Source: an uncultured Eubacterium sp. (GTDB taxonomy: Bacteria; Bacillota; Clostridia; Lachnospirales; Lachnospiraceae). From it: DNA of 26,728 bases. The DNA is taken from the NCBI RefSeq assembly GCF_934295145.1, contig NZ_CAKRAS010000041.1:1-26728 (forward strand). Reading direction: 5' to 3'. Below are positions 1 through 8,471 of this stretch, in pieces. The position numbers and the translations under genes are program-made. Under the pieces are notes generated by a model. It was not told the DNA's origin and did not search any database. It saw only the letters and a program-made list of their open reading frames with translations. The stretch's first letter is position 1. Each line of letters opens with the position of its first letter.

Positions 1-1041
1 ATATGCACCACAAAGGAATGCAAGTACCACACGGTCTGCACCAAGTGATGGCTCGATAACGTATGGGATGTATTTTGTATTTTTCTGATCATCAAAGTAG
101 GTCAGATCCTGTCCGGATGTATTCTGATGCTGTGTCAGGTCGTAATCGGTACGATCTGCGATACCCCAAAGCTCACCCCATCCAAACGGGAATAAGAACT
201 CGATATCACTGGTTGCTTTGCTGTAGAAGGACAATTCTTCCTGATCATGGTCACGGACACGCATTTCTTCTTCTTTCATGCCAAGAGATTTCAGCCAGTT
301 AATACAGAAGTTTCTCCAGTACTCAAACCACTCAAGGTCTGTATCCGGCTCACAGAAGAACTCAAGCTCCATCTGCTCGAACTCTCTGGTACGGAAAGTG
401 AAGTTACCCGGTGTAATCTCGTTACGGAAAGATTTACCAATCTGACCGATACCAAACGGGATTTTCTTTCTGGATGTACGCTGTACGTTTTTGAAGTTTA
501 CAAAAATACCCTGTGCTGTCTCCGGACGAAGATATACGGTATTTTTTGCATCCTCTGTTACACCCTGGAATGTTTTGAACATCAGATTGAACTGACGGAT
601 ATCAGTAAAATTATGTTTGCCGCAAGTCGGGCACGGTACGTTATTGTCAGTGATGAAGTCTTTCATCTCTTCCTGTGTCCATCCGTCTACGGAACCTTTC
701 AACTCGATATTGTTATCTGCCGCAAAATCCTCAATGATCTTATCTGCACGGAAACGCTCATGACATTCTTTACAATCCATCAGTGGATCAGAGAAACCAC
801 CAAGATGTCCGGATGCGACCCATGTCTGCGGGTTCATCAGGATGGCGCAGTCAACACCTACGTTATATGGGCTCTCCTGAATAAATTTCTGCCACCATGC
901 TTTTTTTACGTTGTTCTTTAACTCAACACCAAGATTTCCGTAATCCCATGTATTTGCAAGTCCACCGTAAATCTCAGATCCCGGATAAACAAATCCTCTG
1001 GATTTTGCCAGTGCTACAATTTTTTCCATTGTTTTTTCCAT
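1..1041 (-). CDS. glyQS: Glycine--tRNA ligase, alpha2 type (5' part, cut by window edge)
   Basis: Class II aminoacyl-tRNA synthetase that charges tRNA-Gly in the cytoplasm. The gene runs off the window at base 1, so 347 codons are visible of a family length near 460; the anticodon-binding domain is missing here. Visible landmarks are the N-terminal GGLANTWDYGNLG segment (residues 26-38), a zinc-ribbon-like pair CxxC (C90/C93) and CxxC (C137/C140), motif 2 around FRNEI (205-209) with the following FRTREFEQMELEFF, and motif 3 around GADRVVLAFL (334-343). This is the single-chain eukaryote-like type and not the GlyQ/GlyS heterotetramer. The start ATG at 1041 is preceded by AGAGGA at good spacing; a second in-frame ATG lies at 1029. 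Upstream on the same strand is the lipoprotein gene, 153 bases away. I found no T-box consensus in that leader. Confidence 0.96.
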   Translation of the reverse strand, partial: MEKTMEKIVALAKSRGFVYPGSEIYGGLANTWDYGNLGVELKNNVKKAWWQKFIQESPYNVGVDCAILMNPQTWVASGHLGGFSDPLMDCKECHERFRADKIIEDFAADNNIELKGSVDGWTQEEMKDFITDNNVPCPTCGKHNFTDIRQFNLMFKTFQGVTEDAKNTVYLRPETAQGIFVNFKNVQRTSRKKIPFGIGQIGKSFRNEITPGNFTFRTREFEQMELEFFCEPDTDLEWFEYWRNFCINWLKSLGMKEEEMRVRDHDQEELSFYSKATSDIEFLFPFGWGELWGIADRTDYDLTQHQNTSGQDLTYFDDQKNTKYIPYVIEPSLGADRVVLAFLCGAY

Positions 1042-1068
1042 GATATGTCCTCTTTCTTCCATTTATTT

Positions 1069-1106
1069 TTAGGAACGAAACGAAAATTTCGTTTTCTATA
1101 TCCTAA
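1069..1106 (-). promoter_or_regulatory. Stem-loop in the glyQS leader
   Basis: An inverted repeat 28 bases upstream of the glyQS start. The outer arms TTAGGA/TCCTAA pair perfectly and the inner arms AAACGAAA/TTTCGTTT form a second helix. No U-tract follows on either strand, so it does not look like a terminator. The role is unknown; it could influence glyQS translation or mRNA stability. Confidence 0.4.
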
Positions 1107-1194
1107 TTCATCTGATTCATGCTACAGGTTACTTCGTCCAAATCAGACAATTGTTGTGCATCTCGCAGAACATCTGTCTCATTCTTAAAGCAAT

Positions 1195-1815
1195 CTACTT
1201 GTATAGTACATATACAAGTACCGCTTCGTCTGTATCCTGCTCTTTCTGTGTGACGTTCACTTGCTTCTCCGAAGTCACTTTCGTGCCTTCTGAGGAAACA
1301 TACGCAATTTTTCCCGGAACGATCAGATCCGAATTTTCCTTTACAATCAGCACTTTCAGATCGTCATCATCCAGCAGTGTGGAACCTTTTACAGTTTTCG
1401 TATCTGCCTTGCCATCTGTCACCGGATAAAAATCCAGATTAAAATCATAGCCTGCAGACTGTGCTTCCACAATACTTCCGGAAAAACATTCAATGCCGGT
1501 AAAATCACTGAACGTCTCTGTATTTTCATACTGCAGGGTAAGATATGCTTTTTTCTCTTCCACCTTTGAGTCCGTCACAGAAACTGATTTTTTCCCATGC
1601 TCAGCGGTGTAATCATCCACTGCATTCTGTACATAAGTATTCAGTTCCTCCTGATCGTAATAAGACTGGTCAAAGGACTCTACAGCCGCTTCCAGAATTT
1701 TACCGTTTCTCTGCAATGCAATGGTATTCTCCTGCACATCCAGCTTTCCGCCGCATGCACCAAGCAGCATACTCATTCCGATACAGCAGCTAAGCGCCGC
1801 CATTCTCTTCTTCAT
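1195..1815 (-). CDS. Hypothetical secreted lipoprotein
   Basis: A 206-residue protein with a lipoprotein signal peptide: basic start MKKR, a hydrophobic stretch, and lipobox L18-G19-A20-C21, so C21 should be lipidated and the mature protein anchored outside the cell membrane. The mature part is acidic and polar, with no motif that I can assign to an enzyme. Such a protein between recO and glyQS is, from memory, common in Lachnospiraceae; its function is not known. The start at 1815 has GGAGG seven bases upstream, and a consensus promoter lies just before it, so it is transcribed separately from recO. The last seven codons contain a perfect 8-bp inverted repeat ending at the stop codon. Confidence 0.85.
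   Translation of the reverse strand: MKKRMAALSCCIGMSMLLGACGGKLDVQENTIALQRNGKILEAAVESFDQSYYDQEELNTYVQNAVDDYTAEHGKKSVSVTDSKVEEKKAYLTLQYENTETFSDFTGIECFSGSIVEAQSAGYDFNLDFYPVTDGKADTKTVKGSTLLDDDDLKVLIVKENSDLIVPGKIAYVSSEGTKVTSEKQVNVTQKEQDTDEAVLVYVLYK
1198..1218 (-). repeat. Perfect inverted repeat at the 3' end of the lipoprotein gene
   Basis: CTTGTATA and TATACAAG flank a 5-base loop, and the repeat lies within the last codons (LVYVLYK) immediately before the TAG stop. It is not followed by a U-tract, so it is a stem-loop at the mRNA end and not a classical terminator. Confidence 0.4.
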
Positions 1816-1859
1816 ATCTTATCCTCCAAATCCAGAACATCACATTTATCAATTTCTAA

Positions 1860-1888
1860 ATTATAACGGTTTATGCCTCTGATTGCAA
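1860..1888 (-). promoter_or_regulatory. Sigma-A-type promoter of the lipoprotein gene
   Basis: On the minus strand the -35 box TTGCAA (1883-1888) is followed by a 17-base spacer and a perfect -10 box TATAAT (1860-1865). It lies in the 79-base gap after the recO stop and about 45 bases ahead of the lipoprotein start, so it is well placed. Confidence 0.75.
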
Positions 1889-1894
1889 GTATTC

Positions 1895-2638
1895 CTATGT
1901 CAAAAAAGCAAGGGTCTTTAATTCTTTTTCCACATACTGCCTCATATAATACTCAATCAGCTTCGCAACCTGCCCGAATACTTCCTCTGTCACTGTAAAT
2001 GTATACAGTTTTTCCACCGGCGCTGTCACTATGTACTGCATGGTATATAACGCGGCCTCATCCAGCGGATATTTCACAGGTCCCGGCTGGCATTTCCTGC
2101 ACATCACGCCATTGCTTTTTTCATCAAAACACCAGAGCTGCTCTCTGCTGCCACAGGCGGTGCAGGCGAACACATTCGGATACACACCAAAATAAACCAG
2201 TGTTTTCAATTCATAGATCACCCGTACAAGCTTCGGAGACAAAGAGGGTACACTGAGCGCCCGCAGCGTCTGATAAACCAGTTTCAGCTGATTGACACAG
2301 TCGTTATTTTCCTGACAGAAATAATCAGCAAGCTCCAGAAAATAACATCCATAATATGTCTTATCCAGATCCATGGCAAGCTCCCGGAAATAGTTGCTGA
2401 TGTCCGCTTTCACCACCGTATAAGAACTACGTCCCTCATACGCCTCAAAAGTTCCGAAGCAGAACAGGTTGGTAGCCGCCTGCAGGGAGTTTTTCGGTCG
2501 TCTGGCTCCCCGGGCAAAGGCCGTGATCTTCCCGCGTTCACGGGTTAAAATTGTAATTCTTTTATCGTATTCTCCCACCGGCATCGTATTCAGAATCATT
2601 CCTGTCAGAATGCAAGTCTGCCCCATAAACGTTTCCAC
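1895..2638 (-). CDS. recO: DNA repair protein RecO
   Basis: RecO binds single-stranded DNA and SSB, anneals strands, and with RecR loads RecA in RecF-pathway gap repair. At 247 residues the protein has the family length. It has the N-terminal OB-fold (about residues 5-85, including the EYDKRITILTRERGK segment) and a helical domain carrying a zinc site from C159/C162 and C180/C183. The start shown is GTG at 2638, preceded by AGGGA at short spacing; an ATG four codons in (2626) is the alternative and I cannot decide between them. The gene follows era by 15 bases, so the two are probably cotranscribed. Confidence 0.95.
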   Translation of the reverse strand: METFMGQTCILTGMILNTMPVGEYDKRITILTRERGKITAFARGARRPKNSLQAATNLFCFGTFEAYEGRSSYTVVKADISNYFRELAMDLDKTYYGCYFLELADYFCQENNDCVNQLKLVYQTLRALSVPSLSPKLVRVIYELKTLVYFGVYPNVFACTACGSREQLWCFDEKSNGVMCRKCQPGPVKYPLDEAALYTMQYIVTAPVEKLYTFTVTEEVFGQVAKLIEYYMRQYVEKELKTLAFLT

Positions 2639-2653
2639 TTCTTCCCTGGCTGA

Positions 2654-3556
2654 TTATTCGTTGATATTATATCCAAAATTTTTCATCTGGATATCGCTGT
2701 CGCGCCAGCCTTTGCGCACTTTTACCCAAAGACGCAGATTGACTTTGCACTCCAGTAATTTTTCAATTTCAAAACGGGCATTGCTGCCGATTTTTTTCAG
2801 CATAGCGCCCCCTTTTCCGATAATGATTCCCTTGTGAGAGTCACGCTCACAGATGATGGTTGCCTCGATATCTGTGATACCGTTCTTTCGCTGCTTCATG
2901 GACTCGATCGTTACGGCGATACCATGCGGAATCTCCTCATCCAATGCATGTAAAGATTTCTCACGAATGATCTCTGCCACAATCTGACGCTCCGGCTGAT
3001 CTGTCACGGTATCCTCATCATAAAACATTGGACCATACGGCAGATATTTAAAGATCATATCAACGATTGTATCTGTATTGTCTCCATGTAATGCAGAAGC
3101 CGGAATGATCTCTGCGAAATCCAGAAGTTTGCGGTATGCATCAATAAAAAGCAGTACTTCTTCTTTTTTTACCGTATCAGTCTTGTTAATGACAAGAATT
3201 ACCGGCAGATTGGATTTGCGAAGCTGCTCGGCAATGTGCTGCTCTCCTGCACCGATAAAGGTACTTGGCTCCACCAGCCAGACAATGACATCTACATCCT
3301 GCAAGGTACGTTCTGCCACAGTCACCATGTACTCGCCAAGTTTATTTTTTGCCTTGTGGATACCCGGTGTATCCAAAAATACGATTTGTCCACGGTCGGT
3401 ATCGGTATACACGGTCTGAATCCGGTTTCTTGTGGTTTGCGGTTTCTTAGATGTGATAGCGATTTTCTGTCCAATTAACTGATTCATCAGTGTGGATTTT
3501 CCTACGTTCGGTCTTCCGATCAGTGTCACAAATCCTGATTTAAAATTTGCGTTCAT
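2654..3556 (-). CDS. era: GTPase Era
   Basis: Essential GTPase that binds the 3' end of 16S rRNA and helps mature the 30S subunit. The 300-residue chain has the full family layout: G1 GRPNVGKS (14-21), G3 DTPG (62-65), G4 NKTD (124-127), G5 SAL (154-156), and a C-terminal KH domain with GKGG (247-250) for RNA binding. The start at 3556 is supported by AAGGAG seven bases upstream. recO follows closely, a linkage seen in many Firmicutes. A strong hairpin sits 28 bases ahead of the start codon and may affect expression. Confidence 0.97.
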   Translation of the reverse strand: MNANFKSGFVTLIGRPNVGKSTLMNQLIGQKIAITSKKPQTTRNRIQTVYTDTDRGQIVFLDTPGIHKAKNKLGEYMVTVAERTLQDVDVIVWLVEPSTFIGAGEQHIAEQLRKSNLPVILVINKTDTVKKEEVLLFIDAYRKLLDFAEIIPASALHGDNTDTIVDMIFKYLPYGPMFYDEDTVTDQPERQIVAEIIREKSLHALDEEIPHGIAVTIESMKQRKNGITDIEATIICERDSHKGIIIGKGGAMLKKIGSNARFEIEKLLECKVNLRLWVKVRKGWRDSDIQMKNFGYNINE

Positions 3557-3583
3557 GCGTTATCTCCTTGTATTTTATCACCT

Positions 3584-3630
3584 CAGATTCTACCCTTTTT
3601 ATCCGCACGGATTACTAAGGGTAAAATCTG
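3584..3630 (-). repeat. Long hairpin in the era leader
   Basis: A 14-bp stem with one G-U wobble (CAGATTTTACCCTT pairing with AAGGGTAGAATCTG) encloses a smaller ATCC/GGAT hairpin with loop GTGC. No U-tract follows on the minus strand, so it is unlikely to be an intrinsic terminator of the upstream peptidase gene. It may be a regulatory or processing element of the era mRNA, or one copy of a dispersed intergenic repeat. Confidence 0.55.
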
Positions 3631-3645
3631 ACTCATAATTATTTT

Positions 3646-6567
3646 TTATAATGTCTCTAATACATCAAACAGCTCTGACTCTTCTTTTAATTTGCCTTCG
3701 TTTCCAATGGCACAGATATAACTGTGATCCAGTACTGCCTGCATCGTGTCTGCAAGGTTTCTGATGTCCTGTGGACAAGTGTGCAGCGCCTGTGTACGTT
3801 CCTGTTGAATCATCTCATAGGTTACACCTGTCAGATAAGAAAGCAGGGATCTTCTGCCCTGGCTTAACGGTGTCAGAGGTGCATCCAGCTCACTGAAAGC
3901 TCCGATGACAAAACGTGTCATGGCACGCTCATCTGCATCAAAGTTTTTCAGATACTCTGGCACGCCACGGTATACATCCAAGGTTCGGCCAAGGTTCGGA
4001 TCACGATAAGACAGGAAGCATACGTCACCGTTTCTGCCTACGTTTGTACCACATCCGTAAGCACCACCTTTCACGCGGATGTTCTGCCACAGATATTCAT
4101 AGTTCATGATCACTTTAAATACACGCATTGCCCCATGATATGCATAGCCATCCTGCTCAAAATTTCCTGCCAGAGAAACATACTGAATCTGGGAAGCGTC
4201 CAGAAATCCCTCGTTTTTCTGCAACGGAAGGGAAATTTCTGCTATCTCTTTTGCGGTATCTGCATGCAGAGCTTCCGTGATCTGTCCAGCCAGTGCTTTC
4301 CATGCCGCATAACCGGCTGCATCACCTGTCACACTTACCAAAAGATTCTGTGGTTGAAAGATCAATCCGCAAACTTCCTGTAATTTTTCCACAAGATTCT
4401 GCTTTTCAGACTCATAATTGCTCACAATATGATCTAACACCTCATAAAATCCAATCCCCTGTACGCTGTCTGCATATTTCGCACGTTTGGAATAATAGGA
4501 CAACGCTCTGGTAGCAGAAATCACATTTCCGCTGTCGCTAAGTTCATTGCGCAGTCTGGATTTTACCTGCGCCAAGATTTCATAAATACGTTTCTCATCT
4601 GTAAACTGGGTGGTAAGCATCATGCTCTTGATCAGTTCCACACCACGGGCAAGATTTCCTTCCAGCACTTTCAGACGTACTTCGTATTTTACCTGATAAT
4701 TATTTGTATGCTGTACATCTCCGGTAACATTCACTTCATTGGAAATGCCGCCAGTGTACAGGTTCACTTCATCAGTAAAATTGGTATAGGAATAATCTGC
4801 AGTGTTCAGTTTGCCCATCAGCACTTTCAGAATTCCCATATACGGAATCAGATCCTCGGAAATATGATGCGCGTCAAACAGCAGATCCAGATAAACGATA
4901 CCATTGGTCTGATAATCATGCCACAGATACGGAACCCCTGCAATGGTTTCCTCCGCATTTTTATACGGCTCACTGGTCTGTTTCATATCCTCACGGGAAA
5001 GCAGCGGAATGGTCTCAAGCTGCTCCTTAGCAGATGGCTCCTCCTCGTATTTTTCCAGAGCCTTTGTCTCCTCCACCAGTTTTGCAATCTCAGCTTCGCT
5101 TAAGGAAGCCTTATAAGCCTGCAATGTTTCTTTTAATTCCTGTTCTCTCTTGCCTGTCAGACCGATTTCCGGAACAACACGGACATAGGAAGTATGTGTA
5201 TTGTCCAGTAAATATTTCTGGATCAACTGCTCAAAATAATCGGTATCTAACTGTTTTCTGAGAAAATCGTAAACACCCAGTTCTTCAATGTGAAGGAACG
5301 GTGCATTCTCATCGTACAGCCAGCTGTCCATAAGCTGCAGGCCAAACATCAGTCCTTTCGGGAAACGTCCAAAATCTGCTTCACGGAATTTAAACTCAGA
5401 TCCGTTGATAGCTGCCAGCAATGTCTTTTTATTAATTCCGTTCTTCACCTGCTCTAGCAGCACTTCACGGATAATCTGTACAAAACGCTCCTGATCCGAA
5501 GCATTTGCATGCTTTGCCACGATGGAGAAAATCGGTTGGTAGGTACCGCTGTCATATCCACCATAAATATCGGTACCGATGCCAGCATCCAGTAACGCTT
5601 GTTTGATCGGTGCTCCCTGTGTGCTGAGCAGTGCATAATCCAGGATATCAAAAGCGATGTACTGCTCTCTGTTTAAGTTGTTTCCAACCGCCCAGTTACA
5701 GGACAGATAAGTATTGTTTTCCGTGCTGTCTGTACTGGAGATAGAATATGGGATCTCATGCTCTACCGGTGCTGCAAACGGTTCCTGCTCCGGAATGGTG
5801 GAATCCACATCGATTCTGTCATAATGGCTTAAGTATTCTTCATCCAGCCAGTTTAATTTTTCTACCACATCCATATCACCATACAGGTAGATCCACGAAT
5901 TGGACGGATGATAATATTTGCGGTGGAAATCCAGATAGTCCTCATACGTCAGCTCCGGAATCACCTGCGGATCTCCGCCGGACTCATTGCTATATGGAGT
6001 ATCCGGGAATAAGGAACGCAAAATCTCACGATCCAGCACGCCATCTGCGGAAGAAAAAGCACCTTTCATCTCATTATATACAACACCGTTTAAAGTCAGC
6101 TCATCTTCCGGACTTTTCAGCTCATAGTGCCAGCCTTCCTGACGGAAAATATTCTGCTCTTTGTAAATATTCGGTGAAAAAACGCTGTCCAGATAAACAT
6201 CCATCAGATTCTGGAAGTCTTTGTCGTTGCAGCTTGCCACCGGGTAAATGGTCTTATCCGGATAAGTCATTGCATTTAAGAATGTATTCAGAGAACCTTT
6301 CACCAGCTCAATAAACGGATCTTTCACTGGGAATTTCTTACTTCCGCATAATACCGTATGCTCAATGATATGCGGCACACCGGTGCTGTCCTTTGGCGGC
6401 GTGCGAAATGCAATATAAAATACTTTATTGGCATCCTCGTTTGACATCACACAGATACGTGCGCCACTTTTTTTGTGTACAAGCAGCATACCATCTGAAT
6501 GAATATCATCCAGTCGTCTCTCCTCTCTGATCTCATACGCTTTTAACTGACTTAATTCTGGTTTCAA
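3646..6567 (-). CDS. M16C (presequence protease/falcilysin-like) zinc metallopeptidase
   Basis: A cytoplasmic peptide-degrading protease of 973 residues, the usual length for the M16C single-chain clamshell enzymes. The inverted zinc motif HxxEH is H66-I-I-E69-H70, with the distal glutamate ligand E166 in NEMKGAF. The C-terminal half carries the substrate-side motif RVKGGAYGCG. No signal peptide is visible. I place the start at a TTG (6567) because a perfect GGAGG lies nine bases upstream and the protein then begins KPELSQLKAYE, as relatives do. The open frame continues upstream to an ATG at 6696, but that ATG lies inside the cspA terminator, so the extension is not credible. The gene stands between cspA and era, and 89 bases separate it from era. 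Confidence 0.93.
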   Translation of the reverse strand: MKPELSQLKAYEIREERRLDDIHSDGMLLVHKKSGARICVMSNEDANKVFYIAFRTPPKDSTGVPHIIEHTVLCGSKKFPVKDPFIELVKGSLNTFLNAMTYPDKTIYPVASCNDKDFQNLMDVYLDSVFSPNIYKEQNIFRQEGWHYELKSPEDELTLNGVVYNEMKGAFSSADGVLDREILRSLFPDTPYSNESGGDPQVIPELTYEDYLDFHRKYYHPSNSWIYLYGDMDVVEKLNWLDEEYLSHYDRIDVDSTIPEQEPFAAPVEHEIPYSISSTDSTENNTYLSCNWAVGNNLNREQYIAFDILDYALLSTQGAPIKQALLDAGIGTDIYGGYDSGTYQPIFSIVAKHANASDQERFVQIIREVLLEQVKNGINKKTLLAAINGSEFKFREADFGRFPKGLMFGLQLMDSWLYDENAPFLHIEELGVYDFLRKQLDTDYFEQLIQKYLLDNTHTSYVRVVPEIGLTGKREQELKETLQAYKASLSEAEIAKLVEETKALEKYEEEPSAKEQLETIPLLSREDMKQTSEPYKNAEETIAGVPYLWHDYQTNGIVYLDLLFDAHHISEDLIPYMGILKVLMGKLNTADYSYTNFTDEVNLYTGGISNEVNVTGDVQHTNNYQVKYEVRLKVLEGNLARGVELIKSMMLTTQFTDEKRIYEILAQVKSRLRNELSDSGNVISATRALSYYSKRAKYADSVQGIGFYEVLDHIVSNYESEKQNLVEKLQEVCGLIFQPQNLLVSVTGDAAGYAAWKALAGQITEALHADTAKEIAEISLPLQKNEGFLDASQIQYVSLAGNFEQDGYAYHGAMRVFKVIMNYEYLWQNIRVKGGAYGCGTNVGRNGDVCFLSYRDPNLGRTLDVYRGVPEYLKNFDADERAMTRFVIGAFSELDAPLTPLSQGRRSLLSYLTGVTYEMIQQERTQALHTCPQDIRNLADTMQAVLDHSYICAIGNEGKLKEESELFDVLETL

Positions 6568-6576
6568 ATATCGTTT

Positions 6577-6581
6577 CCTCC
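6577..6581 (-). promoter_or_regulatory. Ribosome binding site that fixes the TTG start of the M16C peptidase
   Basis: GGAGG with a nine-base spacer to TTG at 6567. No ATG in frame has a comparable site. Confidence 0.75.
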
Positions 6582-6681
6582 AATTTCTTCTGCTCCTTGG
6601 CAGACTGTCTTTTCTATAAAAAATTACACTTCTAGTATTTTTTCCAGTATCTTTTATTTTTACACAATTTCTTCCAAAAGT

Positions 6682-6711
6682 AAAGAGGCTGTCCAAGTGG
6701 ACAGCCCCTTT
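6682..6711 (-). terminator. Intrinsic terminator of cspA
   Basis: On the minus strand a 13-bp stem (AAAGGGGCTGTCC with GGACAGCCTCTTT, one G-U pair) and loop ACTT is followed by a U-rich stretch. It lies 26 bases after the cspA stop and insulates cspA from the M16C peptidase gene. Confidence 0.88.
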
Positions 6712-6737
6712 GGGTCATTCTAATTTATACAAATAAA

Positions 6738-6941
6738 TTAACCCAGACGTGTAACATTTGCAGCCTGTGGTCCTTTATCTCCTTCGATCACTTCGAATTC
6801 AACAGCCTCCCCATCTTTCAGCTCTTTAAATCCATCCATGTTCAGTGCGGAGAAATGAACGAAAATATCATTTCCTTCTGCATCTGAAATAAATCCATAA
6901 CCCTTTTTTGCATTAAACCATTTTACAGTTCCCTGTTGCAT
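6738..6941 (-). CDS. cspA: Cold-shock protein (CspA family)
   Basis: A 67-residue single-domain RNA chaperone that binds single-stranded RNA and DNA and melts mRNA structure. It shows both nucleic-acid motifs of the beta-barrel, RNP1 KKGYGFI (12-18) and RNP2 DIFVHFSAL (25-33), and the family ending GPQAANVTRL. The start at 6941 has AGGAGG nine bases upstream. The open frame runs on to an ATG at 7022, but that would begin in the -35 box of the gene's own promoter. The gene is monocistronic, with a near-consensus promoter and a strong terminator, and has a short leader of about 46 bases containing a GCACA/TGTGC mini-hairpin (6966-6978). Confidence 0.95.
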   Translation of the reverse strand: MQQGTVKWFNAKKGYGFISDAEGNDIFVHFSALNMDGFKELKDGEAVEFEVIEGDKGPQAANVTRLG

Positions 6942-6993
6942 AAAATACTTCCTCCTAAAACATGCGCACAATCTGTGCAAAATTGACAATCTA

Positions 6994-7022
6994 AACGTAT
7001 CACACTTCAACATTTTTGTCAA
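6994..7022 (-). promoter_or_regulatory. Promoter of cspA
   Basis: Perfect -35 TTGACA (7017-7022), a 17-base spacer and -10 TACGTT (6994-6999), with an extended -10 TGA just before it. The predicted transcript starts near 6987. Confidence 0.8.
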
Positions 7023-7054
7023 GAAAATACGAAAGATCTGTCATCTGTTTAATC

Positions 7055-8293
7055 CTATGCCTGCGTTTTTTTTGCTCTGCGCTGCTCTTTCTTACGTTCC
7101 AGGTTGGATACAATGATGCAGCAGCTTGCATCTCCGGTAATATTGACAGTGGTACGTCCCATATCAAAAATACGATCCACGCCGGCCACCAGCGCAATAC
7201 CGTCCACCGGAAGTCCTACGGAAGTCAGTACCATAGCCAGCATAACCATACCGGAGCCCGGAACACCTGCAGTACCAATGGAAGCCAGTGTCGCCGTCAG
7301 GATAATGGTCATCATCTGCGGTAAAGTCAGATGAATACCATAACAGGAAGCAATAAAAATTGCACAAACTCCCTGATAAATTGCTGTTCCATCCATGTTG
7401 ATGGTAGCTCCAAGCGGAAGTACAAAGGAAGATACTTCTTTTTTCACGCCAAGTTTTTCTACGCACTCCATGTTGATCGGCAGTGTTCCTACGGAAGATG
7501 CACTGGAAAATGCAAACATAATCGCCGGAAGCATTTCTTTGAAAAAAGTTACCGGACTTACGCCGCCCATAGTTTTTACCGCAATAGAATATACAACAAC
7601 TGCATGGATTATATAGCAGATGTATGCCGCAAGCAGTACCATAGCCAGTGATCCGATAATTGCCGCACCATTGCTTGCTACAACCGGACAGAGCAGACAG
7701 AACACACCGATTGGAGATAGTTTCAGAATCATCTCCATACATTTCATGAAAATCTCATTGATGCTGTTGCACGCTTTGACGATTCCCATATTTTTCTCGC
7801 CAAGTTTGATAATAGAAAATCCAAGCAGCAGGGAGATCACAATAACCTGCAGCATATTGGACTCAACCATCGGACTGATAAAGTTGGATGGGAAAATATT
7901 TACGATCGTATCCATGGCTGATGTTTTTTCCGGCATCTCATAAGCCAGGTCTGTGGTTGCAATCACCGGGAAGAATCGTTGAAAAATATTTCCTCCCACC
8001 AGACCAATCGTAATTGCAAATGCTGTAGTACACATGTAATACACGACTGTTTTCAGGCCAATCGCTCCTATTTTTTTGATGTCTCTCATGGAAATGATTC
8101 CACACATAATGGAAAATAATACAATCGGAACGACAATAAATTTCAACAGATTCAGGAAGATCGTACCAAATGGTTTGATATAATTTTCTGCAAAGGCTGC
8201 CTGACTCTGCATCAGCAGACCTACACCAATTGCCAGAATCAATGCAATAAAAATCTGCATTGCCAATGGCAGTTTTTTCTTTTGTTTATTCAT
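7055..8293 (-). CDS. Dicarboxylate/amino acid:cation symporter (DAACS, GltP/GltT-like)
   Basis: Integral membrane transporter of the glutamate-transporter fold, 412 residues, that uses a sodium or proton gradient to import acidic amino acids or C4-dicarboxylates. The core signatures are present: serine-rich re-entrant hairpin HP1 SSASSVGTLP (263-272), NMDGT in TM7 (299-303), HP2 GVPGSG (343-348), and TM8 DMGRTTVNITGD with D377, R380, T381 and N384. The arginine in TM8 is the residue that pairs with the substrate side-chain carboxylate in the family, so an acidic substrate (aspartate or glutamate) is the best guess. The start at 8293 is preceded by AAGGA. The gene lies between mscS and cspA; I see no clear terminator after it, only the cspA promoter 33 bases downstream. 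Confidence 0.93.
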   Translation of the reverse strand: MNKQKKKLPLAMQIFIALILAIGVGLLMQSQAAFAENYIKPFGTIFLNLLKFIVVPIVLFSIMCGIISMRDIKKIGAIGLKTVVYYMCTTAFAITIGLVGGNIFQRFFPVIATTDLAYEMPEKTSAMDTIVNIFPSNFISPMVESNMLQVIVISLLLGFSIIKLGEKNMGIVKACNSINEIFMKCMEMILKLSPIGVFCLLCPVVASNGAAIIGSLAMVLLAAYICYIIHAVVVYSIAVKTMGGVSPVTFFKEMLPAIMFAFSSASSVGTLPINMECVEKLGVKKEVSSFVLPLGATINMDGTAIYQGVCAIFIASCYGIHLTLPQMMTIILTATLASIGTAGVPGSGMVMLAMVLTSVGLPVDGIALVAGVDRIFDMGRTTVNITGDASCCIIVSNLERKKEQRRAKKTQA

Positions 8294-8343
8294 CTCTCAC
8301 TTTTCCTTTCAAATATACGCCCTTAATAAACACACTGTCATTA

Positions 8344-8352
8344 ACAATACCA
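8344..8352 (-). promoter_or_regulatory. Possible extended -10 promoter of the symporter gene
   Basis: The minus strand reads TGGTATTGT, an extended -10 without a good -35 box. It lies about 50 bases ahead of the symporter start in a 178-base gap. The rest of the gap is AT-rich and I see no gene in it. Confidence 0.3.
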
Positions 8353-8428
8353 TATTCTGCACGCATTTTCTACAAAAATTTACTTCCATTTTACAATTTT
8401 GTGTTGAAAGATATGAGCAAGTAGCGTG

Positions 8429-8449
8429 AGCAGATTTCGAATATCTGCT
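8429..8449 (-). repeat. Stem-loop downstream of mscS
   Basis: A perfect 7-bp stem AGCAGAT/ATCTGCT with a 7-base loop lies 22 bases past the mscS stop. No U-tract follows, so termination by it is doubtful. Confidence 0.4.
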
Positions 8450-8471
8450 TTGACTATTGATAACTCTTCTT

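Noticed and set aside
247..921. A 224-codon plus-strand frame antisense to glyQS
   Set aside because: The minus strand encodes a complete set of class II synthetase motifs here; the antisense product shows no motif.
1042..1194. A glycine T-box riboswitch ahead of glyQS
   Set aside because: I looked for the T-box core AGGGTGGNACCGCG and a terminator hairpin with a U-tract and found neither; the region is also short for a T-box.
6942..7022. N-terminal extension of the cold-shock protein
   Set aside because: It would start within the -35 box of the gene's own promoter, upstream of the transcript; the ATG at 6941 has AGGAGG.
8294..8471. A small gene in the mscS-symporter gap
   Set aside because: No frame with a start, ribosome site and reasonable length is present; I see only a stem-loop and a possible extended -10 box.
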